A stretch of DNA of 64,000 bases. It comes from Seonamhaeicola aphaedonensis (GTDB lineage Bacteria > Bacteroidota > Bacteroidia > Flavobacteriales > Flavobacteriaceae). The notes below the pieces were generated by a model that saw only the letters and a program-made list of their open reading frames with translations, made no database searches and had not been told where the DNA came from. The position numbers and the translations under genes were made by a program. The stretch spans positions 620,001-684,000 of the forward strand of contig NZ_QRDX01000001.1 in assembly GCF_003386195.1 (NCBI RefSeq). The letters run 5' to 3'. Positions 1 to 8,937 of this stretch are shown here, piece by piece (the first letter of the stretch is position 1; each line of letters opens with the position of its first letter).

Positions 1-1488
1 GTAAAAGGTCAATTATTTGACACCATGCTGGCACATTATCTGATCAATCCAGATATGCGACACAATATGGATGTTCTAGCTGAAACTTATTTGAATTACA
101 CGCCTATTTCTATTGAAACATTAATTGGTAAAAAAGGCAAAAACCAATTATCGATGCGTGAGGTTGATTTGGAAAAACAATCGGAATATGCTGTTGAAGA
201 TGCCGATATTACCCTTCAGCTTAAAGAACATTTTCAGAATGAATTAGGAGAAGCAAATACCCAAAAACTGTTTGATGACATTGAAGTGCCTTTGCTTAAA
301 GTTTTAGCCGATATGGAATTGGAAGGCATTAACTTAGATAAAGGTTTTCTTAACAGTTTATCAGGCCAGCTAGAAAAAGATATTGCAGATTTAGAATCGA
401 AAATTTATGAAAACGCTGGAGAAGAATTCAATATTGCTTCACCAAAACAACTGGGTATCATTTTATTTGAAAAATTAAAATTAGTAGACAAACCTAAAAA
501 AACTAAAACGGGGCAATATTCTACCTCAGAAGATGTACTTAGTTACTTGGCAAAAGACCATCAAATCATTCAGAACATATTAGAGTTTAGAGGACTTTCA
601 AAATTAAAGAGCACTTATGTAGACGCTTTACCAAACCAAGTTGAAGAAACTACAGGACGCGTTCACACAGATTACATGCAAACCGTAGCAGCTACAGGGC
701 GCTTAAGTAGTAATAATCCAAACCTTCAAAATATCCCAATTCGCACTGAAAGAGGTCGTCAAGTTAGAAAAGCGTTCATTCCGCGAAGCGAAGATTATAC
801 ACTTTTAGCTGCTGATTACTCACAAATAGAATTACGCGTCATAGCTGCTTTAAGTCAAGAGGAAACTATGATAGAAGCCTTTAAAAACGGAGAAGACATT
901 CATGCCTCAACAGCTTCAAAAGTTTTTCATGTTCCAATTAACGAAGTAACTCGAGAACAACGTAGCAATGCCAAAACCGTAAACTTTGGAATTATTTATG
1001 GGGTTTCTGCTTTTGGACTGAGTAATCAAACAAGCCTAAGTAGAACTGAGGCGAAAGAGCTCATTGACACTTACTACGCTACGTATCCTAAACTTAGAAA
1101 TTTTGTAACTGAGCAAGTAGATTTTGCAAGAGATAATGGCTATGTGCAAACGGTTTTGGGGCGGCGGCGTTACTTAAAAGATATTAATTCTAGAAATGCT
1201 GTAGTTCGAGGCGCTGCTGAACGTAATGCCGTAAACGCGCCCATTCAAGGCAGTGCTGCAGATATTATAAAAATTGCCATGATAAAAATTCATCAAAAAT
1301 TGAAAGAAGGTAATTTTAAAACTAAAATGTTACTTCAAGTACATGATGAATTAGTTTTTGATGTTTATAAACCAGAATTAGAAACCATCAAATCTTTGGT
1401 TAAAACCGAAATGGAAAATGCATATACGTTAGAAGTACCTTTGGATGTTGATTTAGATACGGGAGATAATTGGTTGGAAGCGCATTAA
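1..1488 (+). CDS. polA: DNA polymerase I, C-terminal part (5' end outside window)
   Basis: The reading frame is open from base 1, so the gene enters from the left and about 495 C-terminal residues are visible. It covers the end of the 3'-5' exonuclease-like domain (LAHYLINP, YAVEDADITLQL) and the whole family A polymerase domain. Motif A is DYSQIELRVIAALS (about 808-850), motif B RSNAKTVNFGIIYG (961-1002) and motif C QVHDELVF (1336-1359). These carry the two metal-binding aspartates and the O-helix Arg/Lys/Tyr. In the family the enzyme fills gaps in Okazaki fragment processing and excision repair. The first ATG at base 25 is internal, not the start. No clear terminator follows before the convergent gene. 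Confidence 0.97.
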   Translation, partial: VKGQLFDTMLAHYLINPDMRHNMDVLAETYLNYTPISIETLIGKKGKNQLSMREVDLEKQSEYAVEDADITLQLKEHFQNELGEANTQKLFDDIEVPLLKVLADMELEGINLDKGFLNSLSGQLEKDIADLESKIYENAGEEFNIASPKQLGIILFEKLKLVDKPKKTKTGQYSTSEDVLSYLAKDHQIIQNILEFRGLSKLKSTYVDALPNQVEETTGRVHTDYMQTVAATGRLSSNNPNLQNIPIRTERGRQVRKAFIPRSEDYTLLAADYSQIELRVIAALSQEETMIEAFKNGEDIHASTASKVFHVPINEVTREQRSNAKTVNFGIIYGVSAFGLSNQTSLSRTEAKELIDTYYATYPKLRNFVTEQVDFARDNGYVQTVLGRRRYLKDINSRNAVVRGAAERNAVNAPIQGSAADIIKIAMIKIHQKLKEGNFKTKMLLQVHDELVFDVYKPELETIKSLVKTEMENAYTLEVPLDVDLDTGDNWLEAH

Positions 1489-1670
1489 ACACTTTAAACC
1501 CACTAAAAAGACATTCGATATTGAGGAAGAGTCTCCTTGAGGGGATACCACTCATATTCTTAAAACTAATAAAAAGTAAGATAAAACCTTTTTTGTTTTT
1601 AAAAATACTGTAAAATCATAAATATAAGCCAATATTCCATTAAGCAAACTACAAGAGAGTAAATCAAAAG

Positions 1671-3614
1671 TTATTTTCTCTTTTTACTCCTAAACTCCAC
1701 CTTATTTTTCCGCTGATTAAAAGGCACAGCATCATTAAACGTGTGTTTAGGTTTTCCGGGTTTATTTTTTCGCCATTTATCATTCTCAGGCAACAATACC
1801 TTTAACAAATCTGTGCGCCCAAGCTTGTTTAATGTATTTTTAATCCAAGCCTTGTTTTCATGTTTATACCAAAAGAAAAACCGATGTTGTTCGTCTTTCT
1901 CTTTTTGAGTTTTGGGTGTATTAACCTTCTCAAGGGTATAGGGATGATAGCCACTATAATAAATTACTGTAGCTACGGTCATTGGTGTTGGGGTAAAGCC
2001 TTGCACCTGCTCTAACTGAAAACCCATATCTTTAGTTTCGGCTGCTAAATCTGCCATATCCTCGGCCTCACATGCCGGGTGATTCGAAATAAAATAAGGT
2101 ATAAGCTGAAGTTTTAATTTTTTAGTATTATTTATTTTATCAAAACGTTCCTTGAACTTGTGAAAATACTTGAATGATGGTTTGCGCATCAATTTTAAAA
2201 CGGGGTCGCTGGTATGTTCTGGTGCTACTTTTAACCGTCCAGAAACATGTTTGGTCATTACCTCCTCAGTGTAATCGTCTAGTTCTTTTGCATCTGCATT
2301 TTTATTGAATTCTGGCACCAACATATCATGCCGAATACCACTTCCAATAAATGATTTTTTAACCTTTGGATGACTATCAACAGCTTGATATAATCGTGTT
2401 AAAGGTTTATGTGAGGTATCTAAATTACTGCAAATAACAGGTGAAATACAAGATGGTGCTACACACCTATCGCATATTTCCTGTACCTTGCCTTTCATTT
2501 TATACATGTTGGCACTAGGGCCTCCAATATCAGATAAGTAACCTTTAAAATCTGGCATATTGGCCACAACATCCACCTCTCTTAAAACAGATTCCTGACT
2601 ACGAGATGCTATAAATTTACCCTGATGTGCCGAAATGGTACAGAAACTACAACCGCCAAAGCATCCACGATGAATGTTGATAGAAAATTTAATCATTTCA
2701 TACGCAGGAATAGGCCCACGTTTGTTGTATTTGGGATGCGGTAATCTCGTATATGGCAACTCAAAGGAGGCATCAATTTCTTCCTCTGTCATAGTTGGAT
2801 AAGGCGGATTAATCATCAAGGTTTTATTACCTACTTTCTGAAAAATACGTCTTGCATACAACTTATTACTTTCTTGTTCTATAATTTTAAAATTGGATGC
2901 GTATGCTTTCTTATCCTTTAAACAGGTTTCGTGTGATGCAATTTCAACATCTTCCCAGTTTTTATTCTTCGGAATATCGTCTTCCGAAATCACTAAAACA
3001 GCCGTTTGATTTACCGTATTGATATTTGAAAATGGCACACCTTTTTGAAGCAGTCGTACAATCTCTCGTAAGGGCTGTTCGCCCATTCCGTACACCAACA
3101 TGTCAGCTTTTGAGCTTTCTAAAATGGTTGGCATTAGTTGGTCGCTCCAATAATCGTAATGCGTAACACGACGTAATGAGGCTTCAATACCACCTATTAA
3201 TACGGGAACATCAGGCCATTTTTCTTTTAAAATTTTAGAATAAACCGTAGTGGCATAATCGGGTCTAAAACCAATATTGCCATTGGGTGTGTAGGCATCT
3301 TTATCGCGACGTTTTTTGCTGGCGGTGTAGTTGCTCACCATGGGATCCATACATCCTCCTGTAACCCCAAAAAACAATTTTGGCGCCCCCAATTTTACAA
3401 AATCTTGAAGATTGTCATTCACATTGGGTTGTGGCACAATAGCCACTCGCAAGCCATAACTTTCCAAAATGCGCCCAATAACAGCAGGTCCAAACGATGG
3501 ATGGTCAACATAGGCATCACCACTAAACAAAATAACATCTAGTGCATCCCAACCACGAATTTTAACCTCTTTGTTTGTGGTAGGTAACCAATTTGATAGC
3601 CTTAACTCCTCCAT
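1671..3614 (-). CDS. YgiQ family radical SAM protein
   Basis: A 647-residue protein. It has an N-terminal cobalamin-binding-like UPF0313 region (roughly residues 1-300) and then a radical SAM domain with the CxxxCxxC cluster motif at C318, C322 and C325 (RGCFGGCSFC). A second Cys-rich stretch (ICDRCVAPSCISPVIC) lies about 60 residues later, and the C-terminus is basic. Length and both motifs match the YgiQ family. Radical SAM enzymes use a 4Fe-4S cluster to make a 5'-deoxyadenosyl radical; I know of no settled substrate for YgiQ. The gene stands alone, convergent with polA, with a TATTTTTG promoter box 7 bases upstream of the start. Confidence 0.93.
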   Translation of the reverse strand: MEELRLSNWLPTTNKEVKIRGWDALDVILFSGDAYVDHPSFGPAVIGRILESYGLRVAIVPQPNVNDNLQDFVKLGAPKLFFGVTGGCMDPMVSNYTASKKRRDKDAYTPNGNIGFRPDYATTVYSKILKEKWPDVPVLIGGIEASLRRVTHYDYWSDQLMPTILESSKADMLVYGMGEQPLREIVRLLQKGVPFSNINTVNQTAVLVISEDDIPKNKNWEDVEIASHETCLKDKKAYASNFKIIEQESNKLYARRIFQKVGNKTLMINPPYPTMTEEEIDASFELPYTRLPHPKYNKRGPIPAYEMIKFSINIHRGCFGGCSFCTISAHQGKFIASRSQESVLREVDVVANMPDFKGYLSDIGGPSANMYKMKGKVQEICDRCVAPSCISPVICSNLDTSHKPLTRLYQAVDSHPKVKKSFIGSGIRHDMLVPEFNKNADAKELDDYTEEVMTKHVSGRLKVAPEHTSDPVLKLMRKPSFKYFHKFKERFDKINNTKKLKLQLIPYFISNHPACEAEDMADLAAETKDMGFQLEQVQGFTPTPMTVATVIYYSGYHPYTLEKVNTPKTQKEKDEQHRFFFWYKHENKAWIKNTLNKLGRTDLLKVLLPENDKWRKNKPGKPKHTFNDAVPFNQRKNKVEFRSKKRK

Positions 3615-3621
3615 AGAACTG

Positions 3622-3629
3622 CAAAAATA
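3622..3629 (-). promoter_or_regulatory. -7 promoter box for the ygiQ-like gene
   Basis: On the minus strand this reads TATTTTTG, an exact match to the Bacteroidota -7 consensus TAnnTTTG. Seven bases separate it from the ATG at 3614, so the 5' leader would be only a few bases long. No clear -33 TTG at the usual spacing was seen. Confidence 0.55.
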
Positions 3630-3717
3630 ACTAAAAAATCATTCGTAGTTGTTTTATATGGTCTTGATTCATATATGCATCCAAATTAAAGAAGTATTAG
3701 AAAATAAAAAAAGAGTG

Positions 3718-3725
3718 TATTTTTG
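3718..3725 (+). promoter_or_regulatory. -7 promoter box for the Sua5-type gene
   Basis: TATTTTTG matches TAnnTTTG exactly and is followed by CACC, a common flavobacterial continuation. It lies 19 bases before the ATG at 3745. It rules out more upstream in-frame ATGs, because they would fall upstream of the transcription start. Confidence 0.65.
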
Positions 3726-3744
3726 CACCTTGTTTAAGAACTAT

Positions 3745-4707
3745 ATGGGTATTATTTCAAAAGATATTAAAAAGGCTGTAGCTATTTTAAGCGCTGAAAA
3801 GCTTGTTGCCATTCCTACGGAAACGGTTTACGGACTTGCAGGAAACATTTTTAGCGAAAATGCTATTAAAAGTATTTTTGAAACCAAAAAAAGACCCTTC
3901 TTTAATCCACTTATAGTTCATATTCCTTCAATTGAAAATCTAAAGGATATAGCTAGTTATGTTCCGTCTAAAGCTCAAAAATTAGCTGAAACCTTCTGGC
4001 CGGGATCTATGACACTGGTATTGAAAAAACAACCGGCTATTCCAGATTTAGTAACAGCTGGCAAAGATACTGTAGCCGTAAGAGTACCTAATCACCCTAT
4101 TACCTTAAAGCTTTTAAAACAGCTACCTTTCCCTTTAGCCGCTCCCAGCGCCAATCCTTTTGGAAGTATCAGCCCTACTAAAGCAGAACATGTTGCTACT
4201 TATTTTGAAAATGCTATTGAACAAGTTTTGGATGGTGGCTCTTGTGAAAATGGTATCGAATCTACTATCATTGGTTTTGAAAATGATGAACCTGTTATTT
4301 ATAGACTTGGGGCTTTGGCATTAGAAGACATTGAAAAGGTAGTTGGCCCCGTGACTTTAAAAAATAAAAAAGAAATAAAGCCTGATGCTCCAGGGATGCT
4401 GGCTCGTCATTATGCTCCCAATACAACAACTTATTTATGCGATTCTATATTAGAGGAAATTGAAAAACATCAAGGAAAACGAATTGGTATCCTATCTTTT
4501 AAAACGAGATTTGAAGATGACCGTGTTACATATCAAATCATTCTCTCAGAAAAGGGTGATTTGGCTGAAGCTATGTCTAAACTTTATGCCTCAATGCACA
4601 ACCTAGACCTTCAAAATTTAGATATAATCATTGCCGAACGGTTTCCTGATTTTGGACTTGGAAAATCTATAAACGACAGATTGCAACGAGCTACCTATTC
4701 TTCTTGA
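3745..4707 (+). CDS. sua5: L-threonylcarbamoyladenylate synthase (Sua5 type)
   Basis: Makes threonylcarbamoyl-AMP from threonine, bicarbonate and ATP, the first step of t6A formation at A37 of ANN-decoding tRNAs. The 320-residue product has a YrdC domain (about residues 8-195) with AIPTETVYGLAGN, the KKRPFFNPL binding loop and APSANPFGSISPT. A Sua5 C-terminal domain follows, joined by the typical linker APGMLARHYAP. This two-domain length separates Sua5 from the shorter TsaC. In-frame ATGs exist at 3649 and 3658, but I chose 3745 because it starts at the domain boundary and follows the promoter box at 3718. Confidence 0.93.
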   Translation: MGIISKDIKKAVAILSAEKLVAIPTETVYGLAGNIFSENAIKSIFETKKRPFFNPLIVHIPSIENLKDIASYVPSKAQKLAETFWPGSMTLVLKKQPAIPDLVTAGKDTVAVRVPNHPITLKLLKQLPFPLAAPSANPFGSISPTKAEHVATYFENAIEQVLDGGSCENGIESTIIGFENDEPVIYRLGALALEDIEKVVGPVTLKNKKEIKPDAPGMLARHYAPNTTTYLCDSILEEIEKHQGKRIGILSFKTRFEDDRVTYQIILSEKGDLAEAMSKLYASMHNLDLQNLDIIIAERFPDFGLGKSINDRLQRATYSS

Positions 4708-4816
4708 AAAACAAGCTACTCTCTTGTCAATATTTCCCTTTTTTAACCTTAAATTTTAAAATAAGTAAGAAAACAAAAGCTTTATCGACACTTTAAGTAG
4801 TCGTTTAAAAAAAGCT

Positions 4817-5788
4817 ATGCTAATAAAAAAATCGATTTCTATCGTTTTTATTATTTGTGCATCAACTATGTATGCTCAAACGTGTTGTTCTGGCGGAATT
4901 CCGCTTTCTAATAATATTGGCATGTCTGTTGAAGAAAAAGGGACATTACAACTTAGTCTTAATTATGATTACAATAACCTGAATACTTTAAATAACGGAA
5001 CAGAAAAATTAAATGACGATTCAAGATTACGAATCACCCACTCAATACTTTTTAACTTAAGTTATGCTATAACTAACAGACTATCTGTAGAAGGTTTATT
5101 TACTTGGGTTAACCAACGCAGGGCTATTTCTCAATTTGGAAATGAAAATTTAGACCAAACTTCTGGGATTGGAGATGGTCTATTATTAGTAAAATATAAC
5201 TTTAAAAATGGGCTTGGAAAAAACAGTAATATCGAATTAGGTTTAGGAGCTAAAATTCCTTTTGGCTCTTCAACAGAAACAAATAATCAAGGTATTACTC
5301 TAAACGCCGATTTACAGCCAGGGAGTAATGCTTGGGATATTGTTTATTTTCTCTCTGCATCAAAGCAAGCTAATTTTAGGCCCTCACTTACTTTTTCTGG
5401 AAGAATTATTTACAGAAGTACAGGGACTAATAATTCTTATTTTGAAAATTCAAGTTATAAATTTGGAAACGAAATTCAAACCTTTTTGGGTATTTCAGAT
5501 CAATTTTCAATCTTAAAAACATTAGCAACTCCAAGTATCAGTTTAAAATATAGAGATGCTAAACAGGATGAAATAGACGGATTTAACTTAGACAATACAG
5601 GTGGGAATTGGTTATTTATAATTCCAGATTTTTCAATTAATATAAAACCAAATTTGGTGTTTTCTACCAGAGCAGAATTACCTTTATACAGTAATGTTGA
5701 TGGCACACAATTAACACCTACCTATAGAATTACAACTGGCTTCCTATTTAAAATTAAACCAAAATCAAAATTATTAAACTTAAGATAA
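4817..5788 (+). CDS. Putative outer-membrane channel/transporter-like beta-barrel protein
   Basis: 323 residues with an N-terminal signal peptide ending near YAQ, after which the mature protein begins TCCSGGIPLSNN. The rest is alternating amphipathic strands rich in Tyr, Asn and Gly and ends in a strand, consistent with a beta-barrel. Stretches such as GIGDGLLLVKYNF and LGLGAKIPFGSS resemble the family called putative MetA-pathway of phenol degradation (PF13557), a loose group of outer-membrane channels. I recognised this from pattern memory, not from a search. Only 6 bases separate it from the downstream DUF3179 gene, so the two probably form one operon. The paired cysteines at the mature N-terminus are unusual for a barrel and might bind a metal or form a disulfide. 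Substrate unknown. Confidence 0.7.
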   Translation: MLIKKSISIVFIICASTMYAQTCCSGGIPLSNNIGMSVEEKGTLQLSLNYDYNNLNTLNNGTEKLNDDSRLRITHSILFNLSYAITNRLSVEGLFTWVNQRRAISQFGNENLDQTSGIGDGLLLVKYNFKNGLGKNSNIELGLGAKIPFGSSTETNNQGITLNADLQPGSNAWDIVYFLSASKQANFRPSLTFSGRIIYRSTGTNNSYFENSSYKFGNEIQTFLGISDQFSILKTLATPSISLKYRDAKQDEIDGFNLDNTGGNWLFIIPDFSINIKPNLVFSTRAELPLYSNVDGTQLTPTYRITTGFLFKIKPKSKLLNLR

Positions 5789-5794
5789 ACAGCT

Positions 5795-6850
5795 ATGAAA
5801 AATTACATCTTATTGGCATTATTAGTTCTATTAACGTCATGTAGCACCACCAGTGAAAGTGTGGAAAACAGTATTTCTAATGAGTTTTCTGAATGGTTAA
5901 TACCTATCAATCAAATTCTAGATGGCGGCCCAGGGAAAGATGGTATTCCGTCCATTGACAACCCTCAATTTACTGAAGTTACATCAGTTTCATTTTTAGC
6001 AGATGACGATTTAGTGGTAGGCATAATTAAAGGTAATGAAACTAAGGCATACCCACATGTTATTCTAGATTGGCATGAAGTAGTAAACGATGAAATTGAT
6101 GGTTCATTTTTTACTTTAAATTATTGTCCCCTAACTGGTACAGCATTTGCCTGGGAAAGTAAAACCAATAACACTAAAACTACTTTTGGTGTCTCTGGTT
6201 TATTATATAATGCTAACCTTATATTATATGATAGAAATACTGATAGTAATTGGTCTCAACTTCAATTACAATGTGTTAATGGTGAGCTTATTAACGACAA
6301 GCCAAAATTGTACAACGTTGTTGAAACCAACTGGAAAACATGGAAAGCACTTTATCCTGACTCTCAAGTTTTAAATACGCAAACAGGCTTTTCTAGAAAT
6401 TATGGAACTTCACCTTATGGAGATTATGCAACTAATAATAATCGCTTTATTTTTAGACCCGAAATTACAAATCCTGCTCTACCAAATAAAGAAAGAGTGT
6501 ATGCGATAATAGATGACACAAAATCGAAAGTATACCAATTTTCAGACTTTACAAATGGTAAAATTATAAAAGATTCTTTTGAAGGTAAAGACTATTTAAT
6601 TGTTGGCAACAATGATATAATTTATGGTTTTGGCCTAAATAACGACCAAGCCAACCTAACCTTTGAATATGATTTTAATGACTCAGAGTCTTTCTTTAAA
6701 GATAATGAAGGCAACAAGTGGTCTATATTCGGTACAGCCATTGAAGGCCCAAGAACTGGTGAATCTCTAGAATCTGTAAAATCTGTTATGAGTTACTGGT
6801 TTGCTATTGCTGTTTTTTACCCAAACCCAGAAATTTATTCTACCCAGTAA
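5795..6850 (+). CDS. DUF3179 domain-containing lipoprotein
   Basis: 351 residues with a lipoprotein signal peptide (LVLLTSCSTTS, lipidated Cys near residue 16). The body carries the signature of DUF3179: AYPHVILDWHEVVND, then NYCPLTGTAFAW, with a conserved Cys in the Pro-Leu-Thr-Gly motif, and FGVSGLLYNANLILYDR. The biochemical role of DUF3179 is not known to me. The protein is predicted to sit in the outer membrane or periplasm. It follows the channel-like gene by 6 bases, suggesting joint expression. The conserved Cys and His could be ligands, but that is inference. Confidence 0.85.
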   Translation: MKNYILLALLVLLTSCSTTSESVENSISNEFSEWLIPINQILDGGPGKDGIPSIDNPQFTEVTSVSFLADDDLVVGIIKGNETKAYPHVILDWHEVVNDEIDGSFFTLNYCPLTGTAFAWESKTNNTKTTFGVSGLLYNANLILYDRNTDSNWSQLQLQCVNGELINDKPKLYNVVETNWKTWKALYPDSQVLNTQTGFSRNYGTSPYGDYATNNNRFIFRPEITNPALPNKERVYAIIDDTKSKVYQFSDFTNGKIIKDSFEGKDYLIVGNNDIIYGFGLNNDQANLTFEYDFNDSESFFKDNEGNKWSIFGTAIEGPRTGESLESVKSVMSYWFAIAVFYPNPEIYSTQ

Positions 6851-6925
6851 TTTTCTAATTAATTTCATGAAGATTAACGAATTACATATATTAAAATTCA
6901 ACAAAAAATTATCTTACATCACTGT

Positions 6926-6955
6926 TTGTTAATCAAATATTTAATCGTAAATTTG
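6926..6955 (+). promoter_or_regulatory. Promoter of rplM-rpsI
   Basis: A -33 TTG at 6926-6928 is followed after 19 bases by TAAATTTG at 6948-6955, an exact TAnnTTTG box. It lies 47 bases before the GTG start of rplM, leaving a leader of about 40 bases. Confidence 0.7.
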
Positions 6956-7002
6956 CAAACTCTTTTTTGAAGAGGAATGTTTAATAAATAAAATTAATTA
7001 GT

Positions 7003-7458
7003 GTGGACACATTAAGCTACAAAACGATTTCAGCAAACAAAGCTACTGTAAACAAGCAGTGGGTTTTAGTTGATGCTGAAGGTCAGACGCTTGGTCGTTT
7101 AGCTTCTAAAGTTGCGAAACTTTTAAGAGGTAAACACAAGCCAAACTTCACACCACACGTTGATTGCGGAGATAACGTTGTTATTATAAACGCAGAAAAA
7201 ATCAACTTAACAGGAAACAAGTGGACAGATAAATCATATATCCGTCACACAGGTTACCCTGGTGGTCAAAGAAGTTTATCTGCTACAGAATTGTATGGAA
7301 AAGATCCTGCAAGAATAGTAGAAAAATCAGTAAAAGGAATGTTGCCTAAAAACAAATTAGGAGCAACTTTATTCCGTAATCTAACAGTTGTTGTAGGTCC
7401 TGAGCACAAACATGAAGCTCAAAAACCTAAAGCAATTAACTTAAACGAATTCAATTAA
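7003..7458 (+). CDS. rplM: Large ribosomal subunit protein uL13
   Basis: A 151-residue L13, an early-assembly 50S protein. Recognisable are [25 protein letters not shown] at the N-terminus (roughly residues 23-47), the [12 protein letters not shown] segment, and a central HTGYPGG loop. The start is GTG: no ATG precedes it in frame, and the protein from GTG ([10 protein letters not shown]) has the usual length. It ends in TAATG with rpsI, so the two are translationally coupled, as in most bacteria. Confidence 0.97.
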   Translation: MDTLSYKTISANKATVNKQWVLVDAEGQTLGRLASKVAKLLRGKHKPNFTPHVDCGDNVVIINAEKINLTGNKWTDKSYIRHTGYPGGQRSLSATELYGKDPARIVEKSVKGMLPKNKLGATLFRNLTVVVGPEHKHEAQKPKAINLNEFN

Positions 7459-7844
7459 TGGACGTAATTCACAAAATTGGCCGTAGAAAGACGGCTGTTG
7501 CACGTGTATATGTTGCCCAAGGAAAGGGAAACATTACGATTAACAAAAAAGACTTAGCGGATTACTTTACTACAGCTACTTTACAGTACAAAGTAAAGCA
7601 ACCATTAGCTTTGACTAACAATGATGGCAACTTTGATATTACAGTAAATGTATATGGAGGTGGCATTACTGGTCAAGCTGAAGCTGTTCGTTTAGCAATT
7701 TCTCGTGCTTTATGCGAGGTGGATGCTGAAAACAGAGCTATCTTAAAACCTGAAGGTTTATTAACCAGAGATCCAAGAATGGTAGAGCGTAAAAAATTCG
7801 GTCAGAAGAAAGCGCGTAAAAAATTCCAGTTCTCTAAACGTTAG
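7458..7844 (+). CDS. rpsI: Small ribosomal subunit protein uS9
   Basis: 128 residues. It contains GRRKTAVARVYV at the N-terminus, the GGGITGQAEAVRLAISRAL core, and the basic C-terminal tail ending KKFQFSKR, which in S9 reaches the P-site tRNA. The last base of the rplM stop is the first base of this ATG. A strong hairpin with a T-run follows at 7851-7905. Confidence 0.97.
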   Translation: MDVIHKIGRRKTAVARVYVAQGKGNITINKKDLADYFTTATLQYKVKQPLALTNNDGNFDITVNVYGGGITGQAEAVRLAISRALCEVDAENRAILKPEGLLTRDPRMVERKKFGQKKARKKFQFSKR

Positions 7845-7850
7845 AACCTT

Positions 7851-7905
7851 TTTGAACTTGTTTCAAATTTTGAAAAAGACCTTGAAACAAGTTCAAAATT
7901 TTTTT
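7851..7905 (+). terminator. Intrinsic terminator after rpsI
   Basis: A perfect 16-bp inverted repeat (7851-7866 with 7882-7897) closes a 15-base loop and runs into a T-tract at 7899-7905. The stem contains TGAACTTGTTTCA, the same core seen in the dispersed repeat at 42413, so the terminator itself may derive from a repeat element. Confidence 0.85.
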
Positions 7906-7982
7906 CGATGTCATGTTGAGCGTAGTCAAAGCATTTCATCATCAAATTAAATAATTATAAAGGCCCTGAAACGAGTTCAGGG
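7906..7982. repeat. Relic of a dispersed intergenic repeat upstream of rpsB
   Basis: TGTCATGTTGAGCGTAGTC at about 7909 resembles the GTCATNCTGAAC/GAGCG repeats scattered in flavobacterial intergenic DNA. It is followed by a small hairpin, CCCTGAA at 7964-7970 pairing with TTCAGGG at 7976-7982. A sister copy lies at 42413. Family membership is inferred by eye. Confidence 0.45.
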
Positions 7983-8002
7983 TGTAAACAGTTTAGCATC
8001 TA

Positions 8003-8042
8003 AATGATTAAGGCAATTTTTATAAATGACCACTTAATCATT
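8003..8042 (+). promoter_or_regulatory. Hairpin in the rpsB leader
   Basis: AATGATTAAG at 8003-8012 pairs perfectly with CTTAATCATT at 8033-8042 across a 20-base loop, 32 bases before the rpsB start. There is no T-run, so it is not a terminator. It could be an S2 autoregulatory leader element or an operator. No exact TAnnTTTG box was found between 7906 and 8074, so the promoter position is unclear. Confidence 0.35.
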
Positions 8043-8074
8043 GCTAATTCAACAGAACGTAAACTATTACAAAA

Positions 8075-8848
8075 ATGGCAGTAGAAGTAAAAGAATTACT
8101 TGAAGCAGGTGTACACTTTGGTCACCTAACACGTAAGTGGGATCCAAACATGGCTCCTTACGTTTACATGGAGCGTAACGGCATCCATATTATCAACCTT
8201 TACAAAACAGCAGCAAAAATTGATGAAGCAAATGCAGCATTAGCTAAAATTGCAGCATCAGGAAGAAAAATTTTATTTGTTGCAACAAAAAAACAAGCAA
8301 AAGATATTGTTGCTGAAAAAGCAGGAGCTATCAACATGCCTTACATCACTGAAAGATGGCCAGGTGGTATGTTAACAAACTTTGTTACTATTAGAAAAGC
8401 TGTTAAAAAAATGGCTTCAATTGATAGAATGAAGAAAGATGGTACCTTTAACACACTTTCTAAAAAAGAACGTTTACAAGTAGATCGTTTGAGAGCGAAA
8501 TTAGAGAAAAACTTAGGTTCAATCTCTGATATGACTCGCTTACCAGGAGCTTTATTTGTAGTTGATATTAAGCGTGAGCACATTGCTATTAAAGAAGCTC
8601 AAAAATTAAACATTCCTATTTTTGCAATGGTAGATACCAACTCAGACCCACGTCAAGTTGATTATGTAATACCTTCAAATGATGATGCTTCTAAATCAAT
8701 AGATAAAATTTTATCATACGTAACTGATGCTATTGCAGGTGGTTTAGCAGAACGTAAAGCTGAAAAAGATGCTACTAAAGATGAAAAAGATGCTCCAAAA
8801 AAGGCAAAAACTTCAAAAAAAGTAGCAGTTGCTGAAGAAGAAGAATAA
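8075..8848 (+). CDS. rpsB: Small ribosomal subunit protein uS2
   Basis: 257 residues. The N-terminal LLEAGVHFGHLTRKWDPNM and central RWPGGMLTNF (about residues 93-103) and FVVDIKREHIAIKEA segments are diagnostic. The last 30 residues are a Lys/Glu/Ala-rich charged tail, a common variable extension of S2. S2 is a late-assembly 30S protein that contacts S1. tsf follows after 89 bases, the usual rpsB-tsf order. A hairpin in the gap may set the S2 to EF-Ts ratio. Confidence 0.97.
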   Translation: MAVEVKELLEAGVHFGHLTRKWDPNMAPYVYMERNGIHIINLYKTAAKIDEANAALAKIAASGRKILFVATKKQAKDIVAEKAGAINMPYITERWPGGMLTNFVTIRKAVKKMASIDRMKKDGTFNTLSKKERLQVDRLRAKLEKNLGSISDMTRLPGALFVVDIKREHIAIKEAQKLNIPIFAMVDTNSDPRQVDYVIPSNDDASKSIDKILSYVTDAIAGGLAERKAEKDATKDEKDAPKKAKTSKKVAVAEEEE

Positions 8849-8877
8849 AATTTATATAATAATTAAGTAATATTTAT

Positions 8878-8923
8878 AAGTCGTTTAATTCTTTTCTTGT
8901 AAAACAAATTGAACGGCTTTTTT
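8878..8923 (+). terminator. Terminator or attenuator between rpsB and tsf
   Basis: 8878-8890 pairs with 8907-8919 over 13 positions, two of them G-U, and a run of six Ts ends at 8923. It is only 15 bases before the tsf start. As no separate tsf promoter box is evident, partial read-through is likely, making this an attenuator. Confidence 0.6.
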
Positions 8924-8937
8924 AAATTAAAAATACA

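Noticed and set aside
1489-1670. Terminator between polA and the ygiQ-like gene
   Set aside because: Only short imperfect complementarity around 1520-1545 and no hairpin followed by a T-run could be supported.
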